A DNA stretch of 37,486 bases, from positions 1 through 37,486 of the forward strand of contig DXMV01000019.1 in the NCBI GenBank assembly GCA_019414055.1. The letters are read 5' to 3'. Of the stretch, positions 1-8,443 are shown piece by piece; the stretch's first letter is position 1; every line of letters begins with the position of its first letter. This DNA comes from Collinsella sp. Lineage in GTDB: Bacteria > Actinomycetota > Coriobacteriia > Coriobacteriales > Coriobacteriaceae. Under the pieces are notes generated by a model that saw only the letters and a list, made by a program, of their open reading frames with translations, was not told the origin of the DNA and searched no databases. Both the position numbers and the translations under genes were made by a program.

Positions 1-927
1 CCCAGCTACTACCGCCACTACATTAAGTGGGGCAAGGGCGAGGGCCGCCACGCCAGCGGCTGCGCCTCCCTGAGGGACCCCGCTACGAAGGCGGGCGGGG
101 TCGACTACTCGGCGGTCTACGACCCCGAGTATTACCTGGAGAACAACGGCGACGTCCGCTCGGCATACACCGAGACGACCTACGGCGGGGTGACCATGCT
201 CGACGACTCGGCGGTCCTTCGCCACTTCGTCGGCTTCGGCATGGGCGAGGGCCGCCGCGGCAACGAGGCCTTCGACGTCTATGGCTATAAAACTCGTTAT
301 CTGGATCTTCGTCAGGCGTACGGAAATGATTTGAAGGCATACTACAATCACTATCTTACGTTTGGTATTAAAGAAGGCCGTGATGGTTCGAGTATGACCG
401 GCTACGAGGGGTTCATTATGTCACCCTCTTTTTCTTCTTATCAAATTGCTGCAGCTCATTACTTAAGCACTGTTGGCGATCATTCTTATCCTGCTAATTC
501 CTATAAAGATAAGGGAGCGGATTCTATTTTAGAGTTCTGCAAGATTCTCTATGAAGAGGCTAGCGCCGAAGGAGTATGCCCAGAGGTTTTATATGCTCAG
601 GTAATGAAGGAGACGGGATATCTGAAATTTGGGAATTTGGTTCAACCAGATCAGTGCAATTTTGGCGGTTTAGGTGCGACTGGCCCCGGTCATCCCGGTT
701 ATACGTTTGCTTCTGTTCGAGAGGGGCTTAGAGCTCAAGTCCAGCACCTGAAAGCATACGCAACGACTGAGCCTTTGAATAATTTGTGCGTTGATCCACG
801 ATTTTCGTTTGTATCACGTGGATGCGCGCCTAAGACGACAGATCTTAATGGTCGTTGGGCTGTCCCGGGTATTGGCTACGGCGAAAGTCTTAATGCAACA
901 ATTTATGACCTACTATATTTGAAGTAG
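1..927 (+). CDS. Repeat-bearing glucosaminidase-type cell-wall hydrolase (5'-partial)
   Basis: The reading frame is open from base 1, so the start lies upstream; 308 residues are visible. The first ~130 carry short aromatic repeats with the pattern DYS-V-D-Y..., DLR, HF/HY, G-x-x-EGR (for example 'HFVGFGMGEGRR' and 'HYLTFGIKEGR'), a type common in surface hydrolases of Coriobacteriia. The C-terminal ~160 residues look like a glucosaminidase (PF01832-type) domain: 'EGVCPEVLYAQVMKETGYL' holds the likely catalytic Glu (bases 610-612), followed by 'NFGGLGATG'. It probably cleaves peptidoglycan glycan strands outside the cell, with the repeats binding wall. Oddity: codons are strongly G/C-ending up to about base 283 and AT-richer afterwards, within one domain, suggesting a recombination join. 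The exact glycosidic specificity is not deducible. Confidence 0.85.
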   Translation, partial: PSYYRHYIKWGKGEGRHASGCASLRDPATKAGGVDYSAVYDPEYYLENNGDVRSAYTETTYGGVTMLDDSAVLRHFVGFGMGEGRRGNEAFDVYGYKTRYLDLRQAYGNDLKAYYNHYLTFGIKEGRDGSSMTGYEGFIMSPSFSSYQIAAAHYLSTVGDHSYPANSYKDKGADSILEFCKILYEEASAEGVCPEVLYAQVMKETGYLKFGNLVQPDQCNFGGLGATGPGHPGYTFASVREGLRAQVQHLKAYATTEPLNNLCVDPRFSFVSRGCAPKTTDLNGRWAVPGIGYGESLNATIYDLLYLK

Positions 928-1015
928 TAGGAAACTCGAAGTTTCTCTCTTGTATTTCATCCGATAGCTTTTGCTTTCTCTATTAGGCTTCAATTAATTG
1001 CTTTTAGTTATTAGA

Positions 1016-1055
1016 TTCCCGCATTCATCCGCAGCTGCACGGATGAATGCGGGAA
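1016..1055 (+). terminator. Strong 16-bp hairpin after the hydrolase gene
   Basis: Arms 1016-1031 and 1040-1055 are perfectly complementary with an 8-base loop. There is no T-run directly after it, so it may be an atypical terminator or a 3' stability element. It lies 89 bases after the hydrolase stop and ahead of the DUF2142 gene, in an otherwise AT-rich 275-base gap. Confidence 0.5.
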
Positions 1056-1118
1056 GTGTTCGAATTAAATTGATATTTAAGGCAGAAAAAAAGTTAAGAT
1101 TATTCTTAGGATTGTCTT

Positions 1119-1136
1119 GAATGGCAATCGCCATTC
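1119..1136. promoter_or_regulatory. Small palindrome upstream of the DUF2142 gene
   Basis: The 7-bp arms gaatggc / gccattc, separated by 4 bases, lie 67 bases before the start codon at 1203. This could be an operator or a leader hairpin. No convincing -35/-10 pair could be fixed nearby, so the call rests on symmetry alone. Confidence 0.25.
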
Positions 1137-1202
1137 CGCATTTTAAGACTTATCCCCGCAATTTCTCTGTCTCTATATTGAGTTTGAATTCAAAGGATTC
1201 CC

Positions 1203-2744
1203 ATGACAAGTTTCGTAAGATATAAGTCCGCATTCATTGCCTTTGTCATCTTTTTCGCGATCTATTCAGTCTTCTGGTACCTGAATAATCCCAGATCGCT
1301 TGTTCTACTTACGATTGTTGCTTGCTTATTCTTAATTATTGCACTTGGCAGCGGATTTACTGGTGAAAAGGATTGCCTAAAAAGTGAGTGGGTATTCTTA
1401 TCGCTGCTCATATCATTTTTAATCATATTTTGCTTTATTTTCCCTCCGTTCACCGTACCCGATGAGGGTCATCATTACTTTTCGACTTATTGGTTGGTTG
1501 ATAGCCTTCCATTTAATGCTCATATGACTAAAGACGGCACTTTCCTGGTGCGAGATATTGATTACGCACTCTACAATAGTCGTCAGCCGGGTGATGCGAT
1601 TAATTCGGCTTCATTTGATTCTATTATCGATGGTTTTTCATTGTTTGGAAGCGGAAAGCTGATTCCATTCAGTGAGTTTTCTTTTAGTGTCGGCAGCGAG
1701 AATGTTGCTGCAAAAATAGGTTCTATCATCGGTTTACAGATAGGACTGTTTTTTGGGCTTGGAGCTTATCCTGCGTTTTATATGGGTCGAATTGGCTCTG
1801 CTCTATTTTTTTGCTTCTGCGCTTTCTTTGCATATCGAATTGCTCCTAGGGGCAAGTCGGTCATAGTGTTTGTATCGTTGCTACCTATGACGCTTCATCT
1901 GGTTGCATCATACTCTTATGATTCGGGAATTATTGCATATTCGCTCATACTATTCGCTTGTTTGATGCGTGGGTTTTTCGGTGAACAACGATCGGTAGGA
2001 TATAAAGAAATATTCTTCTATTTGGCCATCTCTGCTTTTTTGGCTCCGTGTAAGGTTATATATTCTGGGCTGGTATTGCTTGGACTATTCGTACCCCTTT
2101 CGAAATTCCAAGATGAGAGAATCGGACGTTATAGCAAATTGTTATTAGTCCTTGCTGTCGTAGTTTCCGTCTTAGCGCTTCGCATAGCATCAATGAGCGG
2201 ATTAGTCTCTCAGCCCTCGGGTGTTACTCGTGGCATGGAGGCCGCGCAATTTTACACTCTCAACGATATTATTTTGCATCCGAGAAATAGTTTTCTGGTT
2301 TTCTTTAGGACCTTAGATTCATTAGGAGATTTTTATTGGGAAACAACTTTGGGCTATTCCCTTGGATGGTTTCAGGAAAACCTGCGTTTTCCAGCCTTCT
2401 ATATGATTCCGTATTTGTTGTTTGGTTTTATCTGCTGCCTTGATTCTGAGGATGAGCCTTCATTCCTCAGTCCTTCTTGTTCCGCTCTGTTCATTATTGC
2501 CTTTGTTTTGGCTGCACTCGGTTCTATCGCGTCTATGTGGCTGGGTTGGACGTTCAATTACGAAAAAGTAATTCAGGGTGTTCAGGGCCGATATTTTCTT
2601 CCTGCTTTACCTGTATTGATGTTTGGTCTAAGAACTCGGTTATTTAGTTTTAAGTCATCATCAATTATCTTCATTACTCTCGGTATGTGTCTAATGAACT
2701 GTTTGTATCTCATTCGCTTTATTAGTATCGCAACTTGTATGTAG
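1203..2744 (+). CDS. DUF2142-like polytopic membrane protein (putative GT-C type glycosyltransferase)
   Basis: A 513-residue protein made almost entirely of hydrophobic segments (about 11-13 membrane spans). After the second span pair it has 'FPPFTVPDEGHHYFSTYWL' (from about residue 80), the conserved PPF..PDE.H motif of the DUF2142 family. This acidic loop after early helices recalls lipid-phosphosugar-dependent GT-C enzymes, which work on the outer face of the membrane; DUF2142 proteins are frequent in polysaccharide loci but their activity is unproven. The start is chosen because a purine-rich site (aaagga) lies 5 bases before the ATG. The gene is AT-rich relative to the rml genes and belongs to the low-GC cassette. 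It could modify a polymer outside the cell or act as a polymerase-like protein; this is inference. Confidence 0.75.
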   Translation: MTSFVRYKSAFIAFVIFFAIYSVFWYLNNPRSLVLLTIVACLFLIIALGSGFTGEKDCLKSEWVFLSLLISFLIIFCFIFPPFTVPDEGHHYFSTYWLVDSLPFNAHMTKDGTFLVRDIDYALYNSRQPGDAINSASFDSIIDGFSLFGSGKLIPFSEFSFSVGSENVAAKIGSIIGLQIGLFFGLGAYPAFYMGRIGSALFFCFCAFFAYRIAPRGKSVIVFVSLLPMTLHLVASYSYDSGIIAYSLILFACLMRGFFGEQRSVGYKEIFFYLAISAFLAPCKVIYSGLVLLGLFVPLSKFQDERIGRYSKLLLVLAVVVSVLALRIASMSGLVSQPSGVTRGMEAAQFYTLNDIILHPRNSFLVFFRTLDSLGDFYWETTLGYSLGWFQENLRFPAFYMIPYLLFGFICCLDSEDEPSFLSPSCSALFIIAFVLAALGSIASMWLGWTFNYEKVIQGVQGRYFLPALPVLMFGLRTRLFSFKSSSIIFITLGMCLMNCLYLIRFISIATCM

Positions 2745-2794
2745 GTCCCTTATGCGTAGAGTGGCTTGGGTTATTTCGCCACCGACAAAAATTA

Positions 2795-2838
2795 GGAAGA
2801 AGGGGACTGCCGGTAAAACCGGCAGTCCCCTTCTTCCT
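2795..2838. terminator. Bidirectional terminator between convergent genes
   Basis: A perfect 20-bp stem (2795-2814 with 2818-2837) and a 3-base loop lie between the converging DUF2142 and GT2 genes. The right side continues into a pyrimidine-rich tail (ttcttt). The opposite side starts with an A/T-rich stretch, so it should stop transcription from both directions. Confidence 0.9.
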
Positions 2839-2875
2839 TCTTTACGCGTTCATATTATCAGCGTCATAGTGTCTT

Positions 2876-5275
2876 TTAAATTTGATAATACAGATTTCCG
2901 CTGACGATATTTATGTTTATATACGGATCGCCTTTCACGTAGTACTCTGGCCATAGGTAGTTGAGCAATGAGTATTCACTATGGAACCTCATTTTCTTTT
3001 CATCGCTAATTTCATAGCCTCGCGATAACGACTCATAATGATACAGCTCGGTATCGGGTGTATATACAACCAGGTAGTTGTGGCTTCTCACTTTGAGGCA
3101 ATAGTCAACATCGTTAAAAGCAACAGCCAATTCTTCTCTAAAACCGCCGACTTCGTCGAAAACAGCCTTCTTTGTCATGAGGCATGCTGCGGTCACGGCA
3201 CTTAAATCTTGCGTGCGATCGCATAGATTGAAGTAGCCCCATTTACCTCTGGGGTAGTCTTTTCCGAGATGGCCGGCTCCAATCCCTCCGATACCGACGC
3301 CTGCATGCTGCAGAGTATTGTCGCTGTAGAAAAGTCTCGCACCAACAATGCCAACTTCTTTTCGCGAACAAATGCCCAGCATGTTTTCAATCCAGTTTGG
3401 GGTTATAACTTCTGTATCGTTGTTTAACAAGAGAAGATAATCGCCCTTTGCTTTGCTAGCGCCAAAGTTCATCAGTTTTGAGAAATTGAATTCTGCATCC
3501 CAATATTCGATGCGAATAGTATCGGGATACCTTTTCTCTAATTCGGAATAGTACTCGAATGTTTCTTGGTTTTCGCTGTTGTTTTCGATAATGACGATTT
3601 CGTAGTTATCGTACGTTGAGCGTTCTATGATCGACTTAATGCACGTATCGAGAACAGTGGGGTGGTCCTTTGTCGGAATAACAATTGAAACAAGTGGATG
3701 ACTTTCTGGAACTGCATAGTCAACTTTATAAGTGAAGGGGTCGTTTCCGCGGCAAACTTTCGCTGCAATTCCAAGCCTGTCCAAATGGGCCTGTACAGCT
3801 TTGACACCAGCATCCCATGCATATAGCTTTGAGTTCGGGTCGCCTGCAGTTGAGTTCTCGGTAATTCTCCAGTGGTACAGGATTTTAGCCACGTGTGCCA
3901 CGTTCCGCGCGCATTCGATCGCTTTAAGCGTCAAGTCGTGGTCTTGGGCTCCATCGTACTGCTCGTCACCGTACTCTAGAGAATCGAATAATGTTTTTCT
4001 GATTGCAAGAAAATGACAAATATAATTAACGCTCCGCAGCAAATCGATGCTTAAATCTGGCTTAAAGAACGGATCACCATAGCTGCCATTTGCAAACAGT
4101 TTGTCTTCGTCGCAGTAAATCAGATCGATATTGGTTTTAGCATTTATCGCATGCGCATATTCATAAAGCGCCGAGGGTTCGAGAGTGTCGTCGTGGTCTA
4201 AGAAGCAAATAAAATCTCCATTCGCTGCTTTTGTCCCCTCAAGAGTGTTTCTGGAAATGCCGGAATTGTTCGCTAGCTCTATCACCCTAATGCGAGCGTC
4301 TTTATTCTTGGCGGTTTCGATCATATCTACAAGCGTACTGTTATCTGGGCTTGCATTGACCAGCACAAGCTCCCAGTTCGCATAACTCTGTTTAAGAACT
4401 GATTCCACCATTTCCCTGAACAAATTATCGGGTGTGTTGAATAGGGGAACGACGATGCTAAACAAAGGCATTTTCTTGAAGGTAACCATCGATTGTTTTT
4501 CGAGCATCGCCGAGCTTGCCTTGTGTTGTTCAAGCCATTTTGGATATGCAGATGGATCAATCGAAATGGGTTTCATCTTCGACGTGGTTAAAATGCGCAG
4601 CTTTTCGAGCTCTTCATTGTCCACAACAGCGAAGCTGTTAAAGCTCGGATGGTTGTCGTCTTCGATTGTGAAGATTAACCTATTTGTGCTATTTGGGATT
4701 CGGACCGAGTATTGAATCTCGCGACGTTTTTTATTGGGGGCAAACCACAACGGAATCGTAATGTCATCGGTGGTGATTGGCTCGATCTCAATGCGATTCA
4801 TTGAGGTATCGAAGCAGTTGATAACAATTTTGTTGTTGTCGCGCTGAGGAAGTTTTACAGAGCAACGCAGAATGGCCTCATCTCCATCTTCGATAAACTC
4901 GTGAAAACGCATGCTTGCTACATCCAGGTCATGCTTATCGTCATAGTTCCTTATGGAATGGGACAAATCATTTTTAATTTTGTAGTTTAGTCTTGACGCC
5001 CATTTTGCCGTGCCAAAGCTGATTTTAATGGCATTGTAGGCATATTGCGCGCTCAAATCATTAATCTGAATATTGCAATCACCAGTTCCGAGGTCGGGAA
5101 GAACTATGACGTATTGATTGTTATTTGACTCGTATGGATAGATTGAGCTTGGTATTGTCGTTCCGTCGCTCTTTGCTGCTGTCACCTGAATATTTGATGC
5201 ATCTGTCTCAACATTCTTTAGGAGAACGTACACCTTCCCGCTTCCACGGCAAATACAATCCATGTTAATTTTCAT
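2876..5275 (-). CDS. Double GT2-domain glycosyltransferase with N-terminal beta-rich extension
   Basis: This 799-residue protein has two GT-A folds of glycosyltransferase family 2. Residues ~1-265 are not recognised as catalytic and look beta-rich. Domain 1 (~272-460) starts 'FSIVVPLFNTP' and carries the nucleotide/metal motif DHDD at 360-363 and 'YHWR' near 467. Domain 2 (~527-735) starts 'PLVSIVIPTKDHP' and carries the DxD-like 'LLNND' near 616-620. Such proteins add two sugars, often rhamnose, to a growing lipid-linked glycan in the cytoplasm. No membrane segment is seen. The start is the ATG at 5275, preceded by an aaagg site at good distance; an ATG 5 bases earlier runs straight into a stop. 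It is 75 bases downstream of the DUF4422 gene on the same strand, probably one transcript. The substrate cannot be assigned. Confidence 0.85.
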   Translation of the reverse strand: MKINMDCICRGSGKVYVLLKNVETDASNIQVTAAKSDGTTIPSSIYPYESNNNQYVIVLPDLGTGDCNIQINDLSAQYAYNAIKISFGTAKWASRLNYKIKNDLSHSIRNYDDKHDLDVASMRFHEFIEDGDEAILRCSVKLPQRDNNKIVINCFDTSMNRIEIEPITTDDITIPLWFAPNKKRREIQYSVRIPNSTNRLIFTIEDDNHPSFNSFAVVDNEELEKLRILTTSKMKPISIDPSAYPKWLEQHKASSAMLEKQSMVTFKKMPLFSIVVPLFNTPDNLFREMVESVLKQSYANWELVLVNASPDNSTLVDMIETAKNKDARIRVIELANNSGISRNTLEGTKAANGDFICFLDHDDTLEPSALYEYAHAINAKTNIDLIYCDEDKLFANGSYGDPFFKPDLSIDLLRSVNYICHFLAIRKTLFDSLEYGDEQYDGAQDHDLTLKAIECARNVAHVAKILYHWRITENSTAGDPNSKLYAWDAGVKAVQAHLDRLGIAAKVCRGNDPFTYKVDYAVPESHPLVSIVIPTKDHPTVLDTCIKSIIERSTYDNYEIVIIENNSENQETFEYYSELEKRYPDTIRIEYWDAEFNFSKLMNFGASKAKGDYLLLLNNDTEVITPNWIENMLGICSRKEVGIVGARLFYSDNTLQHAGVGIGGIGAGHLGKDYPRGKWGYFNLCDRTQDLSAVTAACLMTKKAVFDEVGGFREELAVAFNDVDYCLKVRSHNYLVVYTPDTELYHYESLSRGYEISDEKKMRFHSEYSLLNYLWPEYYVKGDPYININIVSGNLYYQI

Positions 5276-5350
5276 TTCATTTTACCTTTCCGTTGCACTG
5301 AAGATGTCTGTGCTATTTCACTTTGATCTAGGGTTTATTCTTACATTGAA

Positions 5351-6544
5351 TTAACCCAGTACAGGTAGCCTCTCTATTCTTTCTTGGTATCGAATGCGCG
5401 CTGCTGTAATTCGACGTTCATGCCATGTGGCCATAGTTGAATTGCTTTGCTCGTCTAGCGGATGAATATTTTCATACCCAATCGGATGCATATACTCTTT
5501 AGGATTCGCTATATACATTTGCGTTGCTTCGAGATTCCCGCTGCACTTACTTCTTAAATCGGGATTTCCATTCAGAAGAGAGCCAATAGAAAAATGAGGA
5601 TGCGCAACTCGATGTTCGTTAATGCCGATTGCAATAAAATGTTCCAGCGCTCCATGGGGGTCGTCTTTATATCTATCGAATAAATCCTCGTAATGATTTA
5701 CATAAAAGGAATAATCAAATACAGATGAATAGTCTACTCCGTTAAATATAGCATCCGTAGAGCAAGCGTATGTAAGTTGCGGTCTCCTTTGAGGCCACGT
5801 GCTTTGATCGATCGTAAGGGCCTCTTTATTTATTGGGTTAAAGATGTGACATTCATAGCATCTTATGTCTTCCTTTTTAAGGAAGACATTGAATAGTCGT
5901 TCTGAGATAAAGCCAGGCATCCTTTGTTGATAGCTATCGCGACCACTTATATAGTCAATTCGCTTCTCAAGCTTTTTTTCGATTTTGAAAAGCCATTTAC
6001 AATATCGGTCCATCAGCTCTTTTTTGCAAATAATCATATTGCATGGCGAAAAAGAGCACTCCTCACAAATTGCATCATCAAAAGCATCCAAGTAGCCAGG
6101 GAATTTCGTCCTGATGATTTCCCTTGCCTGTAGCAGGTCTGTCGAAGAGTGGATCATTCTATATTGCTCAGCAACAGTGATTAAGTTGCATCCGACTGAG
6201 CTTGTGCAGGGTTCTTTGGCTGCAACAATACAGTCATACTTAGTAAGAATGTTCTCAATTTCATAGTCTCTGAGCATCTGCTTCGAGTCGTTGGGGGACT
6301 CAAATGCCCTTCGATAATGCGTGAGCCCAACTATCGACTCAGGAGAATTCTTCCATATCCAATAGAGGCCGGTAAGCTCACAGTAGTGCTTGTTTTTTTG
6401 GGATATATTATCGCCTTGATCGTCGTACAGCCATCCAGCTTGTCGATTTTCCGTTGGAATGGAGCTTGCCCCGACGAAGAGCGGCTGGTAAGGCGCCTGT
6501 GCATCAATGTCAAAGTGCTTATGAGCTGCGATGTAAATCTTCAC
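5351..6544 (-). CDS. DUF4422 glycosyltransferase with C-terminal hydrolase-type repeat
   Basis: The N-terminal ~270 residues match the DUF4422 family: it opens with 'VKIYIAAHK', and has 'GLTHYRRAF' and 'GLYWIWKN'. DUF4422 proteins occur in capsule and O-antigen loci and are thought to be glycosyltransferases. I place the start at the GTG at 6544, at the beginning of the conserved fold with an AGGA just upstream; the frame is open to a TTG at 6592 without a convincing ribosome site. The C-terminal ~130 residues are unusual: 'GVDYSSVFDYSFYVNHYED' then 'HFIAIGINEHR' and 'NPDLR' copy the repeat seen in the glucosaminidase at 1-927. The promoter should lie in the 140-base gap shared with divergent rmlA. 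Catalytic function is inferred from family and context. Confidence 0.8.
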   Translation of the reverse strand: MKIYIAAHKHFDIDAQAPYQPLFVGASSIPTENRQAGWLYDDQGDNISQKNKHYCELTGLYWIWKNSPESIVGLTHYRRAFESPNDSKQMLRDYEIENILTKYDCIVAAKEPCTSSVGCNLITVAEQYRMIHSSTDLLQAREIIRTKFPGYLDAFDDAICEECSFSPCNMIICKKELMDRYCKWLFKIEKKLEKRIDYISGRDSYQQRMPGFISERLFNVFLKKEDIRCYECHIFNPINKEALTIDQSTWPQRRPQLTYACSTDAIFNGVDYSSVFDYSFYVNHYEDLFDRYKDDPHGALEHFIAIGINEHRVAHPHFSIGSLLNGNPDLRSKCSGNLEATQMYIANPKEYMHPIGYENIHPLDEQSNSTMATWHERRITAARIRYQERIERLPVLG

Positions 6545-6617
6545 TGTTCCTGACGCTCTTTCCGTGCTGAGGCAATTAGTCGCCCTGTTCAATGGGTATC
6601 GCTCATATATTTTTTAA

Positions 6618-6646
6618 TTGATATGACCGATAGAGTTTATTATATA
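6618..6646 (+). promoter_or_regulatory. Candidate sigma-70-type promoter for rmlA
   Basis: TTGATA at 6618-6623 and TATATA at 6641-6646 are separated by 17 bases, close to consensus for a housekeeping promoter. They sit about 40 bases before the rmlA start in an AT-rich divergent gap. A ribosome site ggagga (6675-6680) follows. Confidence 0.6.
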
Positions 6647-6684
6647 AGTCGTAACAAATTGAGTTATATGACACGGAGGACTAC

Positions 6685-7584
6685 ATGAAAGGCATCATCC
6701 TCGCCGGCGGGTCTGGCACCCGCCTTTACCCGCTCACGCTCGTGACCTCCAAGCAGCTGCTTCCGGTCTACGACAAGCCCATGATCTACTACCCGCTGTC
6801 CACCCTCATGCTGGCGGGCATCCGGGACATCCTGGTCATCTCCACCCCGACCGACCTCCCCAACTTCGAGCGCCTGCTCGGGGACGGCTCGCGCTATGGC
6901 GTCAACCTCTCCTACGCCGAGCAGCCGAGCCCGGACGGCCTCGCGCAGGCGTTCACCATCGGCGAGGAGTTCATCGCCGGCGAGCCGTGCGCCCTGGTGC
7001 TCGGCGACAACATCTTCTACGGTAACGGCCTCAGCCGCCACCTGACGCGCGCCGTCCAGAACGCCGAGTCGGGTCGCGCCACGGTCTTCGGCTACCACGT
7101 GGACGACCCCGAGCGCTTCGGCGTCGTGGAGTTCGACGGCGAGGGGAGGGCCGTCTCCATCGAGGAGAAGCCCGAGCGCCCCAAGAGCTCCTACGCCGTC
7201 ACCGGCCTGTACTTCTACCCGGGCGACGTGGCCGCCAAGGCGCATGAGGTGAGGCCGTCGGCCCGCGGCGAGCTGGAGATCACCACGCTCAACCAGATGT
7301 ACCTGGAGGAGGGGACGCTGTCCGTCGTGACCCTGGGCCGCGGGTACGCGTGGCTGGACACCGGCACCATGGAGAGCCTCCACGAGGCGGCGGAGTTCGT
7401 CCGCGCCGTGGAGCACTCCCAGGACCTGCCGGTCTCGGTCCCCGAGGAGATCGCCTGGGAGAACGGCTGGATCACGACCGCCGGGCTCGAGGAGGCCTCG
7501 AAGGCCTACGGCAAGTCGGTCTACGGCCAGCACCTGAAGAAGGTCGCCGCCGGCGAGATCGTCAACAGCCCGCGCGAGTACTAA
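6685..7584 (+). CDS. rmlA: Glucose-1-phosphate thymidylyltransferase
   Basis: This 299-residue enzyme joins dTTP and glucose-1-phosphate to give dTDP-glucose, the first step toward dTDP-L-rhamnose, in the cytoplasm. The N-terminus has the nucleotide-binding 'GGSGTRLYPLT' (residues 8-18), then 'SKQLLPVYDKPM' (22-33), 'LGDNIFYG' near 110 and 'EEKPERPKSSYAVTGLYFY' near 165-180, all RmlA hallmarks; length is typical. The ATG at 6685 has a strong ggagga site 4 bases upstream. The gene is very GC-rich, in sharp contrast to the cassette before it and to the two small genes after it. It is the first gene of the rml operon. Confidence 0.97.
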   Translation: MKGIILAGGSGTRLYPLTLVTSKQLLPVYDKPMIYYPLSTLMLAGIRDILVISTPTDLPNFERLLGDGSRYGVNLSYAEQPSPDGLAQAFTIGEEFIAGEPCALVLGDNIFYGNGLSRHLTRAVQNAESGRATVFGYHVDDPERFGVVEFDGEGRAVSIEEKPERPKSSYAVTGLYFYPGDVAAKAHEVRPSARGELEITTLNQMYLEEGTLSVVTLGRGYAWLDTGTMESLHEAAEFVRAVEHSQDLPVSVPEEIAWENGWITTAGLEEASKAYGKSVYGQHLKKVAAGEIVNSPREY

Positions 7585-7608
7585 TTGCCCGGTGGAAAGG
7601 GATGAGAT

Positions 7609-8220
7609 ATGACCGACATTTTGGAGCGCGATGGCCTCTCCGTTGAGCTGCTCTCATCCCTTTCTTATAAAAGCGAGCTGGGGATATCGTTTAAGAAGAA
7701 CCTGCATTATTTTGATCGTGACCTTCTGCTTGATGAGCTCTTTCGAGTTAATGAGTGGTATCAAGGCCAACCAGCCTTGGTTGACTTGCCTATAGACAGT
7801 CGGATTAAATCTCTTCAGTCTATCAAGCTTAAGTTGGATCGTTATTGGCCCGATCATCAAGTGCGTAAAGTTTTTAATGATCTGCTCGGCTTTCGATCCA
7901 TTGTTGATTCTTATGAGTCCGTTCTTGCGTTAAGCGGTTCTGATTTTAAAGTCGTTGATCTATCTGCTGGTAAAGCCATAGACGACGGTTATCGTGGCGT
8001 TTATCTCTATTATGTGCGTGAAGCTCGCTGTTATCCGATAGAGCTCCAGTACAATACTTTTTTTGATAGGCAGTTAAATAACTGGCTTCACAAGTATTTG
8101 TATAAGAAGGCCGTTGATTCTTCGATTGGTGCCTTCTTGCGAATGCGCTACGAGGCTGGTTTGATTCATGATGAAGCTGAGTTCAGAAGGGAGTTGGCTG
8201 ATGCGCTATCTGGTTGCTAA
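7609..8220 (+). CDS. RelA/SpoT-type nucleotidyltransferase-like protein (small alarmone synthetase or toxSAS candidate)
   Basis: This 203-residue protein shows the motif order of the (p)ppGpp synthetase fold. 'SRIKSLQSI' (64-72) fits the basic substrate loop, 'NDLLGFRSIV' (90-99) puts D91 in the metal-binding position, 'DDGYRGVYLYY' (125-135) is the G-loop with the stacking tyrosine Y128, and 'PIELQYNT' (143-150) gives the second acid E145. A terminal 'NNWLHKYLYKK' follows as in RelA-family proteins. No hydrolase or regulatory domain is present. It lies 24 bases after rmlA and overlaps the next small gene, and both are much AT-richer than the rml genes around them. Options are a housekeeping small alarmone synthetase, a toxSAS toxin with the small gene as antitoxin, or another NTP-dependent transferase. 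Family membership is from motif pattern only. Confidence 0.65.
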   Translation: MTDILERDGLSVELLSSLSYKSELGISFKKNLHYFDRDLLLDELFRVNEWYQGQPALVDLPIDSRIKSLQSIKLKLDRYWPDHQVRKVFNDLLGFRSIVDSYESVLALSGSDFKVVDLSAGKAIDDGYRGVYLYYVREARCYPIELQYNTFFDRQLNNWLHKYLYKKAVDSSIGAFLRMRYEAGLIHDEAEFRRELADALSGC

Positions 8221-8431
8221 GTGGTTTTCTAAGCAAGGTTCGCTGGTGATGGCCGTTAAACCAGGCAAGGAGCTTGTTGAGATGATGCTAAGGGTGCAGG
8301 GTCGTTTTGGCACTTCTGACCTTCAGCTCGTTACCATCAGTCGTCCTTCCGCATATGGCGAGTACGAACCGTTTGAGTTTGTCCATTCCGAAGAGCAGCT
8401 TGTGGCACGCCTTGAGCAGCAAGCTGCGTAA
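8201..8431 (+). CDS. Small protein overlapping the RelA/SpoT-like gene (DUF6718-like)
   Basis: A 76-residue product starting 'MRYLVAKWFSKQGSLVMAV' and containing 'VTISRPSAYGEY' and 'FEFVHSEEQ'. The start at 8201 is preferred because a ggag site lies upstream and the fold begins there; the frame is open to 8168. It overlaps the previous gene by 20 bases, implying translational coupling. The 'TISRP-AYGEY' segment resembles what I recall of small DUF6718 proteins, whose function is unknown; that assignment is tentative. Its size, position and overlap would suit an antitoxin or immunity partner of the nucleotidyltransferase-like protein, but nothing in the sequence proves it. Confidence 0.6.
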   Translation: MRYLVAKWFSKQGSLVMAVKPGKELVEMMLRVQGRFGTSDLQLVTISRPSAYGEYEPFEFVHSEEQLVARLEQQAA

Positions 8432-8443
8432 ATAAGGAGAATA

